A stretch of DNA of 64,000 nucleotides from Tolypothrix brevis GSE-NOS-MK-07-07A. Its GTDB lineage: Bacteria; Cyanobacteriota; Cyanobacteriia; Cyanobacteriales; Nostocaceae. The notes below the pieces were generated by a model that was not told the origin of the DNA, ran no database searches, and was given only the letters and a program-made list of their open reading frames with translations. This document shows, in pieces, positions 17,586-24,859 of this stretch; positions within the stretch are counted from its first letter, which is position 1, and each line of letters opens with the position of its first letter. Made by a program: the position numbers and the translations under genes. The DNA is taken from NCBI GenBank assembly GCA_019358985.1, contig JAHHIJ010000016.1, positions 79,461-143,460 on the forward strand, read 5' to 3'.

Positions 17586-18497
17586 CTACTTCCAATTTAG
17601 TTTTGATTTAATACTTTCCAAATCAGCCGCGTATTTCCCTCTTTTAAACACAACTTCAAGTTCCTTGCAGATTTTCCCAAGAGCTTGCTGATCATCTGTA
17701 CTATGCAAATAGTCAATTAGCTGTACGGCAAAATCAGCATCGGTTGATTGTCTTAAAAATCCAAGTTGATTTGCTTCAATTCCAATTCTTATACAAAGTG
17801 CTTTTCGTGCTGAATATTCTGCACGTCCACTACGTATCAGCAGTTCTGTAAGTATTTCTCTGTCAGAGTCGTTTAGTTCTTCAGGTGCAGGTTTGTTCGT
17901 GACTGGAGGCTGTTCTTCAATAGAAACCGTCTTTTCAATATTTGGCTTATTCTTCAGAACAGGAGTTAATTGCTCTGGAATACCTGCCAACCGAATTGCA
18001 GCACAACCTAATTTGTGGGCAAATTCGACAGTTCGTCCTGCTCCTAAAGCATCGTAAAAACCCACAGCAAATTCAATTGCTGCTTTATCACCGATCGCCT
18101 GTTTCATGCCAATGACATAATTAATGTGTTGTGCGATCGCTTCTGCTTGCACTTCGGAATAACAGCCATTAAGCACAACACACTCAACTGTCTCTGCAAA
18201 CAGTTCAAAGAGTCCCGCTAAAGCTTCTCCATCGACTAATTTTGTCGAACCTGTTTCATCTTCAAATACCAAACCCTCATCCCCTGTTCCATGCCCAGAA
18301 AAATGAACAATAGAAGGATTGATATCTAGCATAGCCCTCTGTATGTCCCTCGGTCGCACTGCAAACATTGATTTTACAACAAACTGATCGCGGTTTTCTG
18401 CCCGATGTAATCCTTCTTCAATATCTCGCACCTCCTGCCCTAAACGTAGTCGTGAAGTGTCTTTAGGATTTGCTGTCAATATTAAGATTGTTTGCAC
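17586..18497 (-). CDS. CHAT/caspase-like protease with effector-associated domain (EAD)
   Basis: 303 residues. Residues 1-185 form a CHAT (caspase-like) domain: ILILTANPKDTSRLRL at the start, the His in IVHFSGHG (His69) and the Cys in VVLNGCYS (Cys112) as the expected catalytic dyad, then AIEFAVGFYDALGAGR. A Pro/Glu-rich linker leads to a C-terminal EAD (about 214-303: LTELLIRSGRAEYSARKALC, DFAVQLIDYLHS, ICKELEVVFKRGKY). The next gene starts 17 bases downstream and carries a matching EAD at its N-terminus, so homotypic EAD binding would bring protease and membrane partner together. No NTPase sensor is present in the unit. Both active-site residues are present. Confidence 0.85.
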   Translation of the reverse strand: MQTILILTANPKDTSRLRLGQEVRDIEEGLHRAENRDQFVVKSMFAVRPRDIQRAMLDINPSIVHFSGHGTGDEGLVFEDETGSTKLVDGEALAGLFELFAETVECVVLNGCYSEVQAEAIAQHINYVIGMKQAIGDKAAIEFAVGFYDALGAGRTVEFAHKLGCAAIRLAGIPEQLTPVLKNKPNIEKTVSIEEQPPVTNKPAPEELNDSDREILTELLIRSGRAEYSARKALCIRIGIEANQLGFLRQSTDADFAVQLIDYLHSTDDQQALGKICKELEVVFKRGKYAADLESIKSKLNWK

Positions 18498-18788
18498 GGT
18501 TTACTAAACTCCAGTTATATAATTTGACATCATACCAGTCACCAGACCATCAGATTCGTTACTTATATACGCGATTCTTATCAAACCTACAAATGTAAAA
18601 ATGGCGATTCCGCAAAAATACTAGTTAAAAAGTGAAAGTACTATGCAGGTAGAGTGCTTTGGGAGTTTCTTGGTTAATCCGTCGAAAAAGTTTCTTTCTC
18701 GCATCAAGCCTTACGTCTTTCAGTGCGATCGCGCTACACTGAAAACTAACTAGAGTGAAAAAGTATCGAACAAATAAGGACTTCTTCA
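18498..18788. other. Divergent promoter region between CHAT-EAD gene and Uma2
   Basis: No gene. The region must hold the promoters for both directions. One HIP1-like GCGATCGCGC lies at about 18725, and AGGACTTC just before ATG 18789 is a possible ribosome-binding site. Confidence 0.35.
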
Positions 18789-19481
18789 ATGACAGCTTCT
18801 ATAGAACGTAGCTTAAATAAAATACCACCTTTAGAAAGTGGCGATAGACTCAGCCGTCACGAATTTGAGCGTCGCTATATAGCAATGCCGCATCTCAAGA
18901 AAGCAGAATTAATTGAAGGAGTCGTCTACGTGTCATCACCATTACGTTTCAAAAGTCATGGACAACCTCACGGTGATTTAATTATCTGGTTGGGGACTTA
19001 CAAAGTTTCCACCCCAGGAGTAGAGTTAGGTGATAATGCTACAGTTCGCCTAGATTTAGATAATGAACCACAGCCTGATGTTCTATTATTAATAGATGAA
19101 AGATTGGGTGGACAGGCAAAAATTAGTGAAGATGACTACATTGAAGGCGCCCCAGAGTTAGTGGCAGAAGTTGCCGCTAGTAGTGCATCAAATGACTTGT
19201 ATGATAAGAAACGCGCATACCGTCGCAATGGTGTGCAAGAATATATTGTTTGGCAGATTTTGGAAAATAAAGTTGATTGGTTCAGCTTACAAAATGACGA
19301 GTATGTAACATTAGAAGCGGATGGAAATGGTGTGATTAAAAGTCGGATATTTCCTGGCTTGTGGTTAGATATGGCAGCGCTATTAACAGGAAAAATGACT
19401 AAAGTTTTAGCGGTGCTGCAACAAGGTTTGAATTCAACAGAACATCAGGCTTTTGTTGAGCGGTTGTCACGACAATCTTAA
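18789..19481 (+). CDS. Uma2 family (DUF820) putative endonuclease
   Basis: A 230-residue member of the PD-(D/E)xK-like Uma2 family, very abundant in cyanobacteria and of unsettled function. Pattern: ELIEGVVYVSSP (about 41-52), HGQPHGDLIIWLG (about 58-70), EPQPDVLLLID (about 92-102, acidic residue), ELVAEVAASS (the conserved Glu before the core Lys) and KKRAYRRNGVQEYIVW (about 138-153). All core residues are visible, so it looks intact. Its 3' end overlaps the convergent coaE by 15 bases. Confidence 0.88.
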   Translation: MTASIERSLNKIPPLESGDRLSRHEFERRYIAMPHLKKAELIEGVVYVSSPLRFKSHGQPHGDLIIWLGTYKVSTPGVELGDNATVRLDLDNEPQPDVLLLIDERLGGQAKISEDDYIEGAPELVAEVAASSASNDLYDKKRAYRRNGVQEYIVWQILENKVDWFSLQNDEYVTLEADGNGVIKSRIFPGLWLDMAALLTGKMTKVLAVLQQGLNSTEHQAFVERLSRQS

Positions 19482-20054
19482 TAAAGCCAAATCTACCTGT
19501 TTTAACAATGCATCTTTAGTAGAGTTGTTATCTAATATAATATCAGCGCGCGCTGCTTTTTCGGCAATTGGCATTTGACTCTTAATTCTGGCTTGTGCTT
19601 GTTCTAAAGTTAGATTATTCCGCTGCATTAATCTTACTAATTGTTGTTGTTCTAAACAGCTTACTACCCAAATTTCTGTAACTAAATCTGTCATTTTCGC
19701 TTCAAATAGTAAAGGTATAACAAATACCAGTAGAGACGTGATTAATCGCGTTTCTACAATTAAGCGATCGCGCACGTAAGGATGAATCAAATTCTCTACC
19801 CAACTCCGTTCTGCTTGATTATTAAAGATAATTTCGCCGAGTTTTACCCGGTTGAGGCTATTATCTGGAAGTAAAATTTGTTCACCATAACGTTGAGCGA
19901 TCGCTTGCAGAATTGGTGAATTCACAGATACTGCATCTCTAGCATATATATCTGCATCGAAAATCGGTAAACTATAAGCTGTAGCTAAATAATTTGCTAC
20001 AGTTGTTTTGCCTGTGGCAATACCTCCAGTTAAACCAATTATACGTTTACTCAT
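19467..20054 (-). CDS. coaE: Dephospho-CoA kinase
   Basis: Last step of coenzyme A synthesis. ATG 20054 (MSKRIIGLTGGIATGKTT) gives 195 residues and overlaps the hemD stop by ATGA; the Walker A loop is residues 10-17. The conserved DADIYARDAV, HPYVRDR and IPLLFEAKMTDLVTEIWVV segments follow. Unusual: residues about 100-109 (VETRLITSLL) are encoded by a copy of the dispersed palindromic core repeat (19730-19757), lying in the loop between the HPYVRDR helix and the VFVIPLLFE strand. The frame is kept, so the protein is probably still functional. Confidence 0.92.
   Translation of the reverse strand: MSKRIIGLTGGIATGKTTVANYLATAYSLPIFDADIYARDAVSVNSPILQAIAQRYGEQILLPDNSLNRVKLGEIIFNNQAERSWVENLIHPYVRDRLIVETRLITSLLVFVIPLLFEAKMTDLVTEIWVVSCLEQQQLVRLMQRNNLTLEQAQARIKSQMPIAEKAARADIILDNNSTKDALLKQVDLALLRLS
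19730..19757. repeat. Core palindrome inside coaE coding sequence
   Basis: GTAGAGACGTGATTAATCGCGTTTCTAC, a slightly degraded copy of the dispersed core in the CGATTAATCG-loop variant (compare 23598-23625), is translated in frame inside coaE. It is the only core copy I find inside an apparently functional gene. Confidence 0.8.
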
Positions 20055-20887
20055 TTGATAACAACCCATTTTATCAAGGCTTGGGTTAATCCTTCTAAAG
20101 TATGTTCTTCAGCTTCAACATCTACCCGTCCTAATAAAGAACGACAATCTTTAGAGGTTTGAGGACCAATAGAAGCAATACAAATCCCTTCTAAAGAATT
20201 TTCCAGTGATTTTGAAAAGAGTTTTGTTGTCAGTTTGTTGAAACATTGTACAGTTTTAGAACTAGCAAAAGTAATCACATCCAAGCTTTTATTTTGCAGC
20301 GCTAATTCTGCCGCAGGAGGGATGCTATTTGGACAGCAAGATTGATATGCGGCAACTTCTGTTACCTGTGCACCTTTAAGAGTGAATTCTTTCACTAAAA
20401 CTTCTCTTCCACCGCTTTCAACTCTGGGAAATAATATCTTTTTTCCTGTCAGTTCTTCGGGGAAGTTTGCTATTAAGGAATCTGCAATAAAATTAGGGGG
20501 AATAAAGTCTGGCTGCAAACTTCTTTGCTTAAGACTTTGAGCGGTTTTTTCACCAACAACGGCAATTTTTATTTTAGCTAAAGCACGGTTATCTATATTT
20601 TGTGTTTTCAGCCTTTCAAAAAAGTAATCTATGGCATTGGTGGAAGTGAGAATTAACCAATTAAAATCGGACAAATGCGCGATCGCATTATCTAAACCTG
20701 ACCAACTTGAAGGTGCTACTATTTCTAATGTTGGCATTTCAATCACAGTAGCACCAACTTCGGTCAGGCGATCGCTAAATTGGCTCGATTGTCCAACTGA
20801 ACGTGTAACTAAGATTGTTTTACCGACGAGGGGGGGAGAGGAGGGGGAGAGGGGGGGATGGGGGGATGGGGGGAGGTTATTTGACAT
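20051..20887 (-). CDS. hemD: Uroporphyrinogen-III synthase
   Basis: A 278-residue enzyme that closes and inverts ring D to make uroporphyrinogen III, the branch point to haem, chlorophyll and sirohaem/cobalamin. Seen: VGKTILVTRSVGQSSQFSDRL, FNWLILTSTNAIDYFF (about 81-96), AKIKIAVVGEKTAQSLK, then DVITFASSKTVQCF in the second lobe and ICIASIGPQTS near the end. It sits between cobA (upstream) and coaE (downstream, ATGA overlap). The first 20 residues are Pro/Ser-rich and encoded by a GGGGGAT-type repeat (20826-20876), so that part is not conserved; no better start is visible. Confidence 0.88.
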   Translation of the reverse strand: MSNNLPPSPHPPLSPSSPPLVGKTILVTRSVGQSSQFSDRLTEVGATVIEMPTLEIVAPSSWSGLDNAIAHLSDFNWLILTSTNAIDYFFERLKTQNIDNRALAKIKIAVVGEKTAQSLKQRSLQPDFIPPNFIADSLIANFPEELTGKKILFPRVESGGREVLVKEFTLKGAQVTEVAAYQSCCPNSIPPAAELALQNKSLDVITFASSKTVQCFNKLTTKLFSKSLENSLEGICIASIGPQTSKDCRSLLGRVDVEAEEHTLEGLTQALIKWVVIK

Positions 20888-20914
20888 AGCAGGGGGTGGC
20901 TAGTAAGAATCGTC

Positions 20915-21652
20915 TTAGTCTATATTCTCAGATTGCAGGTATCTGCGTAAACCGACAACTTCCCCAATGACTATTACCACTGGTGATAAAGATTCTCCAG
21001 CGGTTTCTTCGAGAATATTGTCAAGTTGAGCTATGATAATTTTTTCTTGGGGAGTGCCTGCCCAACGGATAATGGCAATGGGTGTTAAACGCGATCGCCC
21101 ATATCGCAGCAATTGATGTACAATTTCAGGTAGATTTCGTCCTCCCATCAAAATTACCAGGGTTTCTAAACGTGATAGCGATTCCCAATCTAAAGCTTCT
21201 GTTTCATGGGCTGTGAATACTGCAAAACATCGACTTAAAACTGGATCTGTCAGGGGAATTCCTGCAAGTAACGGTGCTGCTAAAGCTGAGGAAATTCCTG
21301 GTACTACTTCAAACTGACAATTTGCTTTTTTTAAAGCTTCAATTTCTGAAGTACAGCGTCCAAAAATAAACGGATCACCTGATTTTAAGCGTACAACTTG
21401 TTTATTTTGCTGACAATGTTTGACGAGTAAATTGTTAATTTCAACTTGCGGTGTACTTGGTTTACCACCGCGTTTACCTACATCTAATTTGAAACAATCA
21501 GATGGTACTAATTCTAATAATTGAGCATCTACTAAAGCATCGTAAACTAAAACTTCTGCCTGAGCTAAAAGATGATAAGCTTTGACGGTGAGGTATGCTA
21601 CATCTCCTAATCCTGCTCCTACGAGGTAGACTTTACCTTTTTGTTTAGTCAT
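20915..21652 (-). CDS. cobA: Uroporphyrinogen-III C-methyltransferase
   Basis: SAM-dependent enzyme methylating uroporphyrinogen III at C2 and C7 to precorrin-2, for sirohaem and cobalamin. The family signature VYLVGAGLGDVAYLT (about residues 8-22) and the GDPFIFGR loop, then GIPLTDP and LVILMGGRNL, are intact. The frame is open to 21742, but the extra 30 residues come from an inverted repeat; ATG 21652 (MTKQKGKVYLVGAG) gives 245 residues, the family size. It precedes hemD by 27 bases on the same strand, so cobA-hemD-coaE probably form an operon. Confidence 0.93.
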   Translation of the reverse strand: MTKQKGKVYLVGAGLGDVAYLTVKAYHLLAQAEVLVYDALVDAQLLELVPSDCFKLDVGKRGGKPSTPQVEINNLLVKHCQQNKQVVRLKSGDPFIFGRCTSEIEALKKANCQFEVVPGISSALAAPLLAGIPLTDPVLSRCFAVFTAHETEALDWESLSRLETLVILMGGRNLPEIVHQLLRYGRSRLTPIAIIRWAGTPQEKIIIAQLDNILEETAGESLSPVVIVIGEVVGLRRYLQSENID

Positions 21653-21697
21653 GACTTCTGGAGGATTATTAATCGCAGATAAACACGATCTAATGTA

Positions 21698-21762
21698 GTA
21701 AGCACGGAGAGTGCTTAAAATCGAAGATTTGGATTTGAGCACTCTCCGTGCTCACTACGAAT
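21698..21762. repeat. Inverted repeat upstream of cobA
   Basis: GTAAGCACGGAGAGTGCTTA on the left and GAGCACTCTCCGTGCTCACTAC on the right form a long stem around a short centre. A related sequence (GTAGTAAGCACAAAGCGTGC) lies at 49232 between ndhD and the cup gene. Confidence 0.65.
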
Positions 21763-21771
21763 GAAGAAAGT

Positions 21772-22080
21772 TTAGTTTATTTGTCTCGTGTTGATTTTTT
21801 GGAATAGCCGATCAACTCGCTCAAGCATTTTGGAGTTTCTTTGTATTTGAAATAATTCTCTGGCTTTTTTCAAAGCAACGATCGCATCTTCTAGTTGTTG
21901 TTGCCGTCCCAAAGTTACTGCTAAGTTATAATAAGCGTAGGCATTTTTTGGATCGAGGCTGATGGCTTTTTTGTATTGTGCGATCGCTTCTGTTGATTTA
22001 CCTTGATCGTCAAGAGTATTTCCCAAACCAATATAAGCTTTAGCAAAGTTTGGTTCCAACTCAGCGATTAGTTTAAACAA
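21772..22080 (-). pseudogene. TPR gene fragment downstream of an in-frame stop
   Basis: About 102 residues of tetratricopeptide repeats (PNFAKAYIGLGNTLDDQGK, NAYAYYNLAVTLGRQQQ) with an end KKARELFQIQRNSKMLERVD. There is no ATG; the first usable codon is TTG at 22080. The frame is continuous with the upstream TPR gene except for its TGA at 22087-22089. Both proteins end in a similar QRxxxxxxRVD/KVDKI-type tail, so this looks like the 3' part of a tandem paralogue that lost its N-terminus. Translation from TTG or by stop read-through cannot be excluded. Confidence 0.5.
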
Positions 22081-22086
22081 TAATTT

Positions 22087-22578
22087 TCACAAATCCTCCA
22101 CGGATTGCGATAATTTACTTGATCTAGCTATCATTTTATCTAATAATTTATTGATTTTATCAACTTTTTCGGTTTGTCGTTGTTTTTGCAATAAATCTTT
22201 AGCTAATTGTAAGTTTTTTATCGCTTCTTCTCGCTTTTCTTGCTGCATGAGAACATTAGATAGACGCAAGTAAGCATCAGCATATTTGGGACTGCGATTA
22301 ATCACTTCACCAAAAATTTCCGCTGCTGATTCTAAATTACCTTGTTGGGTTAAGACATCTCCCAACAGCAAGCGAACCACATCATTAGTAGAGTTAATGG
22401 AAATAACTTTGCGAAATACTGCTTCTGCTTCTGGATAATCTTGTTTTTGATAAAGAGTTACTCCTTCTTGAAACAAATTTGAAGTAATCAAAGTTTTGAC
22501 AGAGAAATAAATCAAAAGGAATATAGCGAGGATGACTACAATAATAGCAAAAATTGAACTTAAGGGAATTTCTAACAT
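22087..22578 (-). CDS. Membrane-anchored TPR protein
   Basis: A 163-residue protein with an N-terminal membrane helix (IFAIIVVILAIFLLIYFSV, about residues 9-27) followed by about three TPR units (FQEGVTLYQKQDYPEAEAVF, VVRLLLGDVLTQQGNLESAA, ADAYLRLSNVLMQQEKREEA) and a basic coiled tail. TPR arrays mediate protein-protein contacts; the partner is unknown. Its start is 5 bases after the stop of the hpt gene, so it may be in the same transcript. Confidence 0.75.
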   Translation of the reverse strand: MLEIPLSSIFAIIVVILAIFLLIYFSVKTLITSNLFQEGVTLYQKQDYPEAEAVFRKVISINSTNDVVRLLLGDVLTQQGNLESAAEIFGEVINRSPKYADAYLRLSNVLMQQEKREEAIKNLQLAKDLLQKQRQTEKVDKINKLLDKMIARSSKLSQSVEDL

Positions 22579-22582
22579 GATT

Positions 22583-23515
22583 TTAAGCCAAAAGACAAGC
22601 GACAGGGAAAATTAGATATTCGACGAAAAAGAGCTTCCAGATGAATTGATAAAATTTGGCGATCGCGCTTTTATCTTGCAAGTCTACCGACTTACTTTGA
22701 AACCACATTAAACTCAACGCTGCAAGATGAGTAATTACCACAAAAACTGGATTAACTTCCGCAATTCGTAGCACAGCTACTAAAATCATACCAACATAGC
22801 AAACAGTCAACACCCAAAGAGCCAAATTAAACACGGCTTTTTGACCGAGTTGGAGAGTGAAAGTAGTGATATTATAGAGGCGATCGCCTTCCATATCGGG
22901 GATATCTTTAAAGATAGCGATCGCAAAGCTAAATACCACAATAAACACTGTCAAAACCCACACCGTAGACGGAATTCCTTTGTTTTGTTGCAACAGCCAA
23001 TTAAAGTGCAAAAACAGCCCCAAATTTACAATAGCCCCCCGCACACTAAAAATACACAAAGCCGCCCAAAAAGGAAACTGTTTTAAGCGAATTGGTGGTA
23101 AAGAATAAGCCGTCCCAATTCCCAAACTAATAGTTACCAACCCTAATAAAAACGGTCCACCCAGCCACGCTATAGCTAGTGCGAGAATCCCAGCAATACC
23201 CACAATTAATTGTCCAGTGCGACGCGAAAATTCTCCCGCTGCTATTGGTAAATGAGGCTTATTAATTTTGTCAATTTCCACATCTTCTAATTGATTCAAC
23301 CCGACAATATAAACATTGCCACACAGACAAGCAATCCATGCTGCAAAAAGTTGAATTAAACTAGGAAAAGAAGATGAGGTAGCGCTAGCAATCAAATACA
23401 AACCCAACACACTCAAAGTAGTGCCAATAATCGTATGTGGACGGGAAAACTTCCAAAAAGCATACAACCAGCCACCCAGAAAATTGAAATACCCTTGTTT
23501 AGAAATCTGACTCAT
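22583..23515 (-). CDS. Homogentisate phytyltransferase (UbiA family)
   Basis: A 310-residue membrane prenyltransferase with about eight hydrophobic segments. KFSRPHTIIGTTLSV at the start and the two Asp-rich prenyl-diphosphate/Mg2+ motifs, NQLEDVEIDKINKPHLP (about 75-91) and FKDIPDMEGDRLYN (about 202-215), are those of plant/cyanobacterial homogentisate phytyltransferases (slr1736 type). The reaction joins homogentisate and phytyl-diphosphate, the committed step of tocopherol synthesis. The next gene upstream on the same strand is a tocopherol-type methyltransferase, which supports the call. Confidence 0.88.
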   Translation of the reverse strand: MSQISKQGYFNFLGGWLYAFWKFSRPHTIIGTTLSVLGLYLIASATSSSFPSLIQLFAAWIACLCGNVYIVGLNQLEDVEIDKINKPHLPIAAGEFSRRTGQLIVGIAGILALAIAWLGGPFLLGLVTISLGIGTAYSLPPIRLKQFPFWAALCIFSVRGAIVNLGLFLHFNWLLQQNKGIPSTVWVLTVFIVVFSFAIAIFKDIPDMEGDRLYNITTFTLQLGQKAVFNLALWVLTVCYVGMILVAVLRIAEVNPVFVVITHLAALSLMWFQSKSVDLQDKSAIAKFYQFIWKLFFVEYLIFPVACLLA

Positions 23516-23529
23516 AATAATTTTTGATT

Positions 23530-23640
23530 GAAAAGACTTTGTTGGTTGATAGTTGATGGTTGATGGTTGTTAGTTGATACCCACTAACCACTAACATTGT
23601 AGAGACGCGATTAATCGCGTCTCTACTCCTAACCACTATC
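23530..23640. repeat. Heptamer repeats plus core palindrome
   Basis: GTTGGTTGATAGTTGATGGTTGATGG is a run of heptamers, followed by CACTAACCACTAAC. A core palindrome TGTAGAGACGCGATTAATCGCGTCTCTAC lies at 23597-23625. The block separates the methyltransferase from the phytyltransferase. Confidence 0.7.
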
Positions 23641-23654
23641 CACTACCCATTCCC

Positions 23655-24497
23655 TCATTTATTTCCAAATAACAACCCAAATCGAATTAAACCACGTTCA
23701 TAACCACGACTCATTAACCCCAGGGATAGCGCTCCAACAATAGTACTCCAACCCGATCGCAGTAATCCAAAAATTGCTTGGGGAGTGAAAGCCGAATCAA
23801 TTACTATATTCCAAAATGGGGCGACAGCAATAGACCAATCAGCAGTGCGGATATTTTGTAATGGGAGTTTTTGAGCGATCGCTTCATACTGAGGTAAAGA
23901 AATCACATAAGGCAAGCAATATACTCGGTAAATATCCTGTAAATGCTTTTGTTCATCTTCACTCAGCGGTGACTCATCAATCGGACGATGACACCAAGTC
24001 ACCATAATCAAAGTTCCACCAGGTTTTAGCACCCGATAACACTCTTGCAGAAACTTGGCTTTATCTGGCATATGTTCGCCACTTTCCAGCGACCAAACCA
24101 AGTCAAAAGAATCGTTAGCAAAGGGCATTTCTTGAGCATTTGCCACCTGGAAATGACATCTACCACTCAAACCAGCTTCTTGAGCGCGTTCCGTGGCTCT
24201 AGCGGCTTGCACCGGACTCAGAGTAATCCCTGTCGCCGAAGCATTAAATTTGTTTGCCAAGTACAGAGAACTACCACCAATTCCACAACCCACATCGAGG
24301 ATGTTCTCTGCTTGCTGCATCCCCGACCACTTGAGTATTTCTTCGATTAAGTCTATTTGCGCTTGACGACGGTCTTTTTTCAGCTTTCCATCTGCACCAT
24401 AATAGCCGTGGTGCATATGTTCGCCCCAAATTTCTTCCCACAGACCGGAGGAAGCATCGTAAAATTGCTGAATTTGTTGGTAAAGTGTTGCACTCAT
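23655..24497 (-). CDS. SAM methyltransferase, tocopherol O-methyltransferase-like
   Basis: A 280-residue class I methyltransferase: ENILDVGCGIGGSSLYLA (about 64-81) is the SAM-binding loop, with FDLVWSLESGEHMPD and VLKPGGTLIMVTW after it. The start YDASSGLWEEIWGEHMHHGYY is characteristic of the gamma-tocopherol methyltransferase / MPBQ-methyltransferase group. The neighbouring phytyltransferase favours a tocopherol role (gamma- to alpha-tocopherol). I cannot separate the two methyltransferase activities by eye. The C-terminal 40 residues have a mildly hydrophobic, membrane-associating character. Confidence 0.82.
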   Translation of the reverse strand: MSATLYQQIQQFYDASSGLWEEIWGEHMHHGYYGADGKLKKDRRQAQIDLIEEILKWSGMQQAENILDVGCGIGGSSLYLANKFNASATGITLSPVQAARATERAQEAGLSGRCHFQVANAQEMPFANDSFDLVWSLESGEHMPDKAKFLQECYRVLKPGGTLIMVTWCHRPIDESPLSEDEQKHLQDIYRVYCLPYVISLPQYEAIAQKLPLQNIRTADWSIAVAPFWNIVIDSAFTPQAIFGLLRSGWSTIVGALSLGLMSRGYERGLIRFGLLFGNK

Positions 24498-24859
24498 GAA
24501 TTTATTGGGGAATGGGGAATGGAAATTAAAGACGCGTTACCTGAAGCCAAAAGACTTTACATGTAACGTCTCTACATTCATTTTCACTTTTTATGTCTAA
24601 TAAACATCTGGTATAAATTAATTATGCGTTGTCCTAAACCCTTGTAGAGACGTAGCAATGCTACGTCTTTACGTATGACCCTGGAGATGTCTAATGGGTA
24701 ATGACCGATTACCAATTACCATCTCCCTACTTTCTAATCAAACATACTGATAGGCTACCATGTGTGTTTTTAATTAGATAAGGGTATTTTTATTTTCAAG
24801 GAGGTTCAGCCTTATTTATCCATGTTGTAAAAATTTAAATTTATAAATCTTACCTTGAC
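24498..24859. repeat. Intergenic region with Rep-A element between divergent genes
   Basis: A Rep-A element runs from TCTAATAAACATCTGG (about 24595) through TATGCGTTGTCCTAAACCC and the core GTAGAGACGTAGCAATGCTACG (24644) to CTGGAGATGTCTAATG (24698). A partial core (ACATGTAACGTCTCTAC) precedes it. AAGGAGG at 24799-24805 is too far from the ktrB start to be its ribosome-binding site. The promoters of both divergent genes should be in the rest. Confidence 0.65.
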
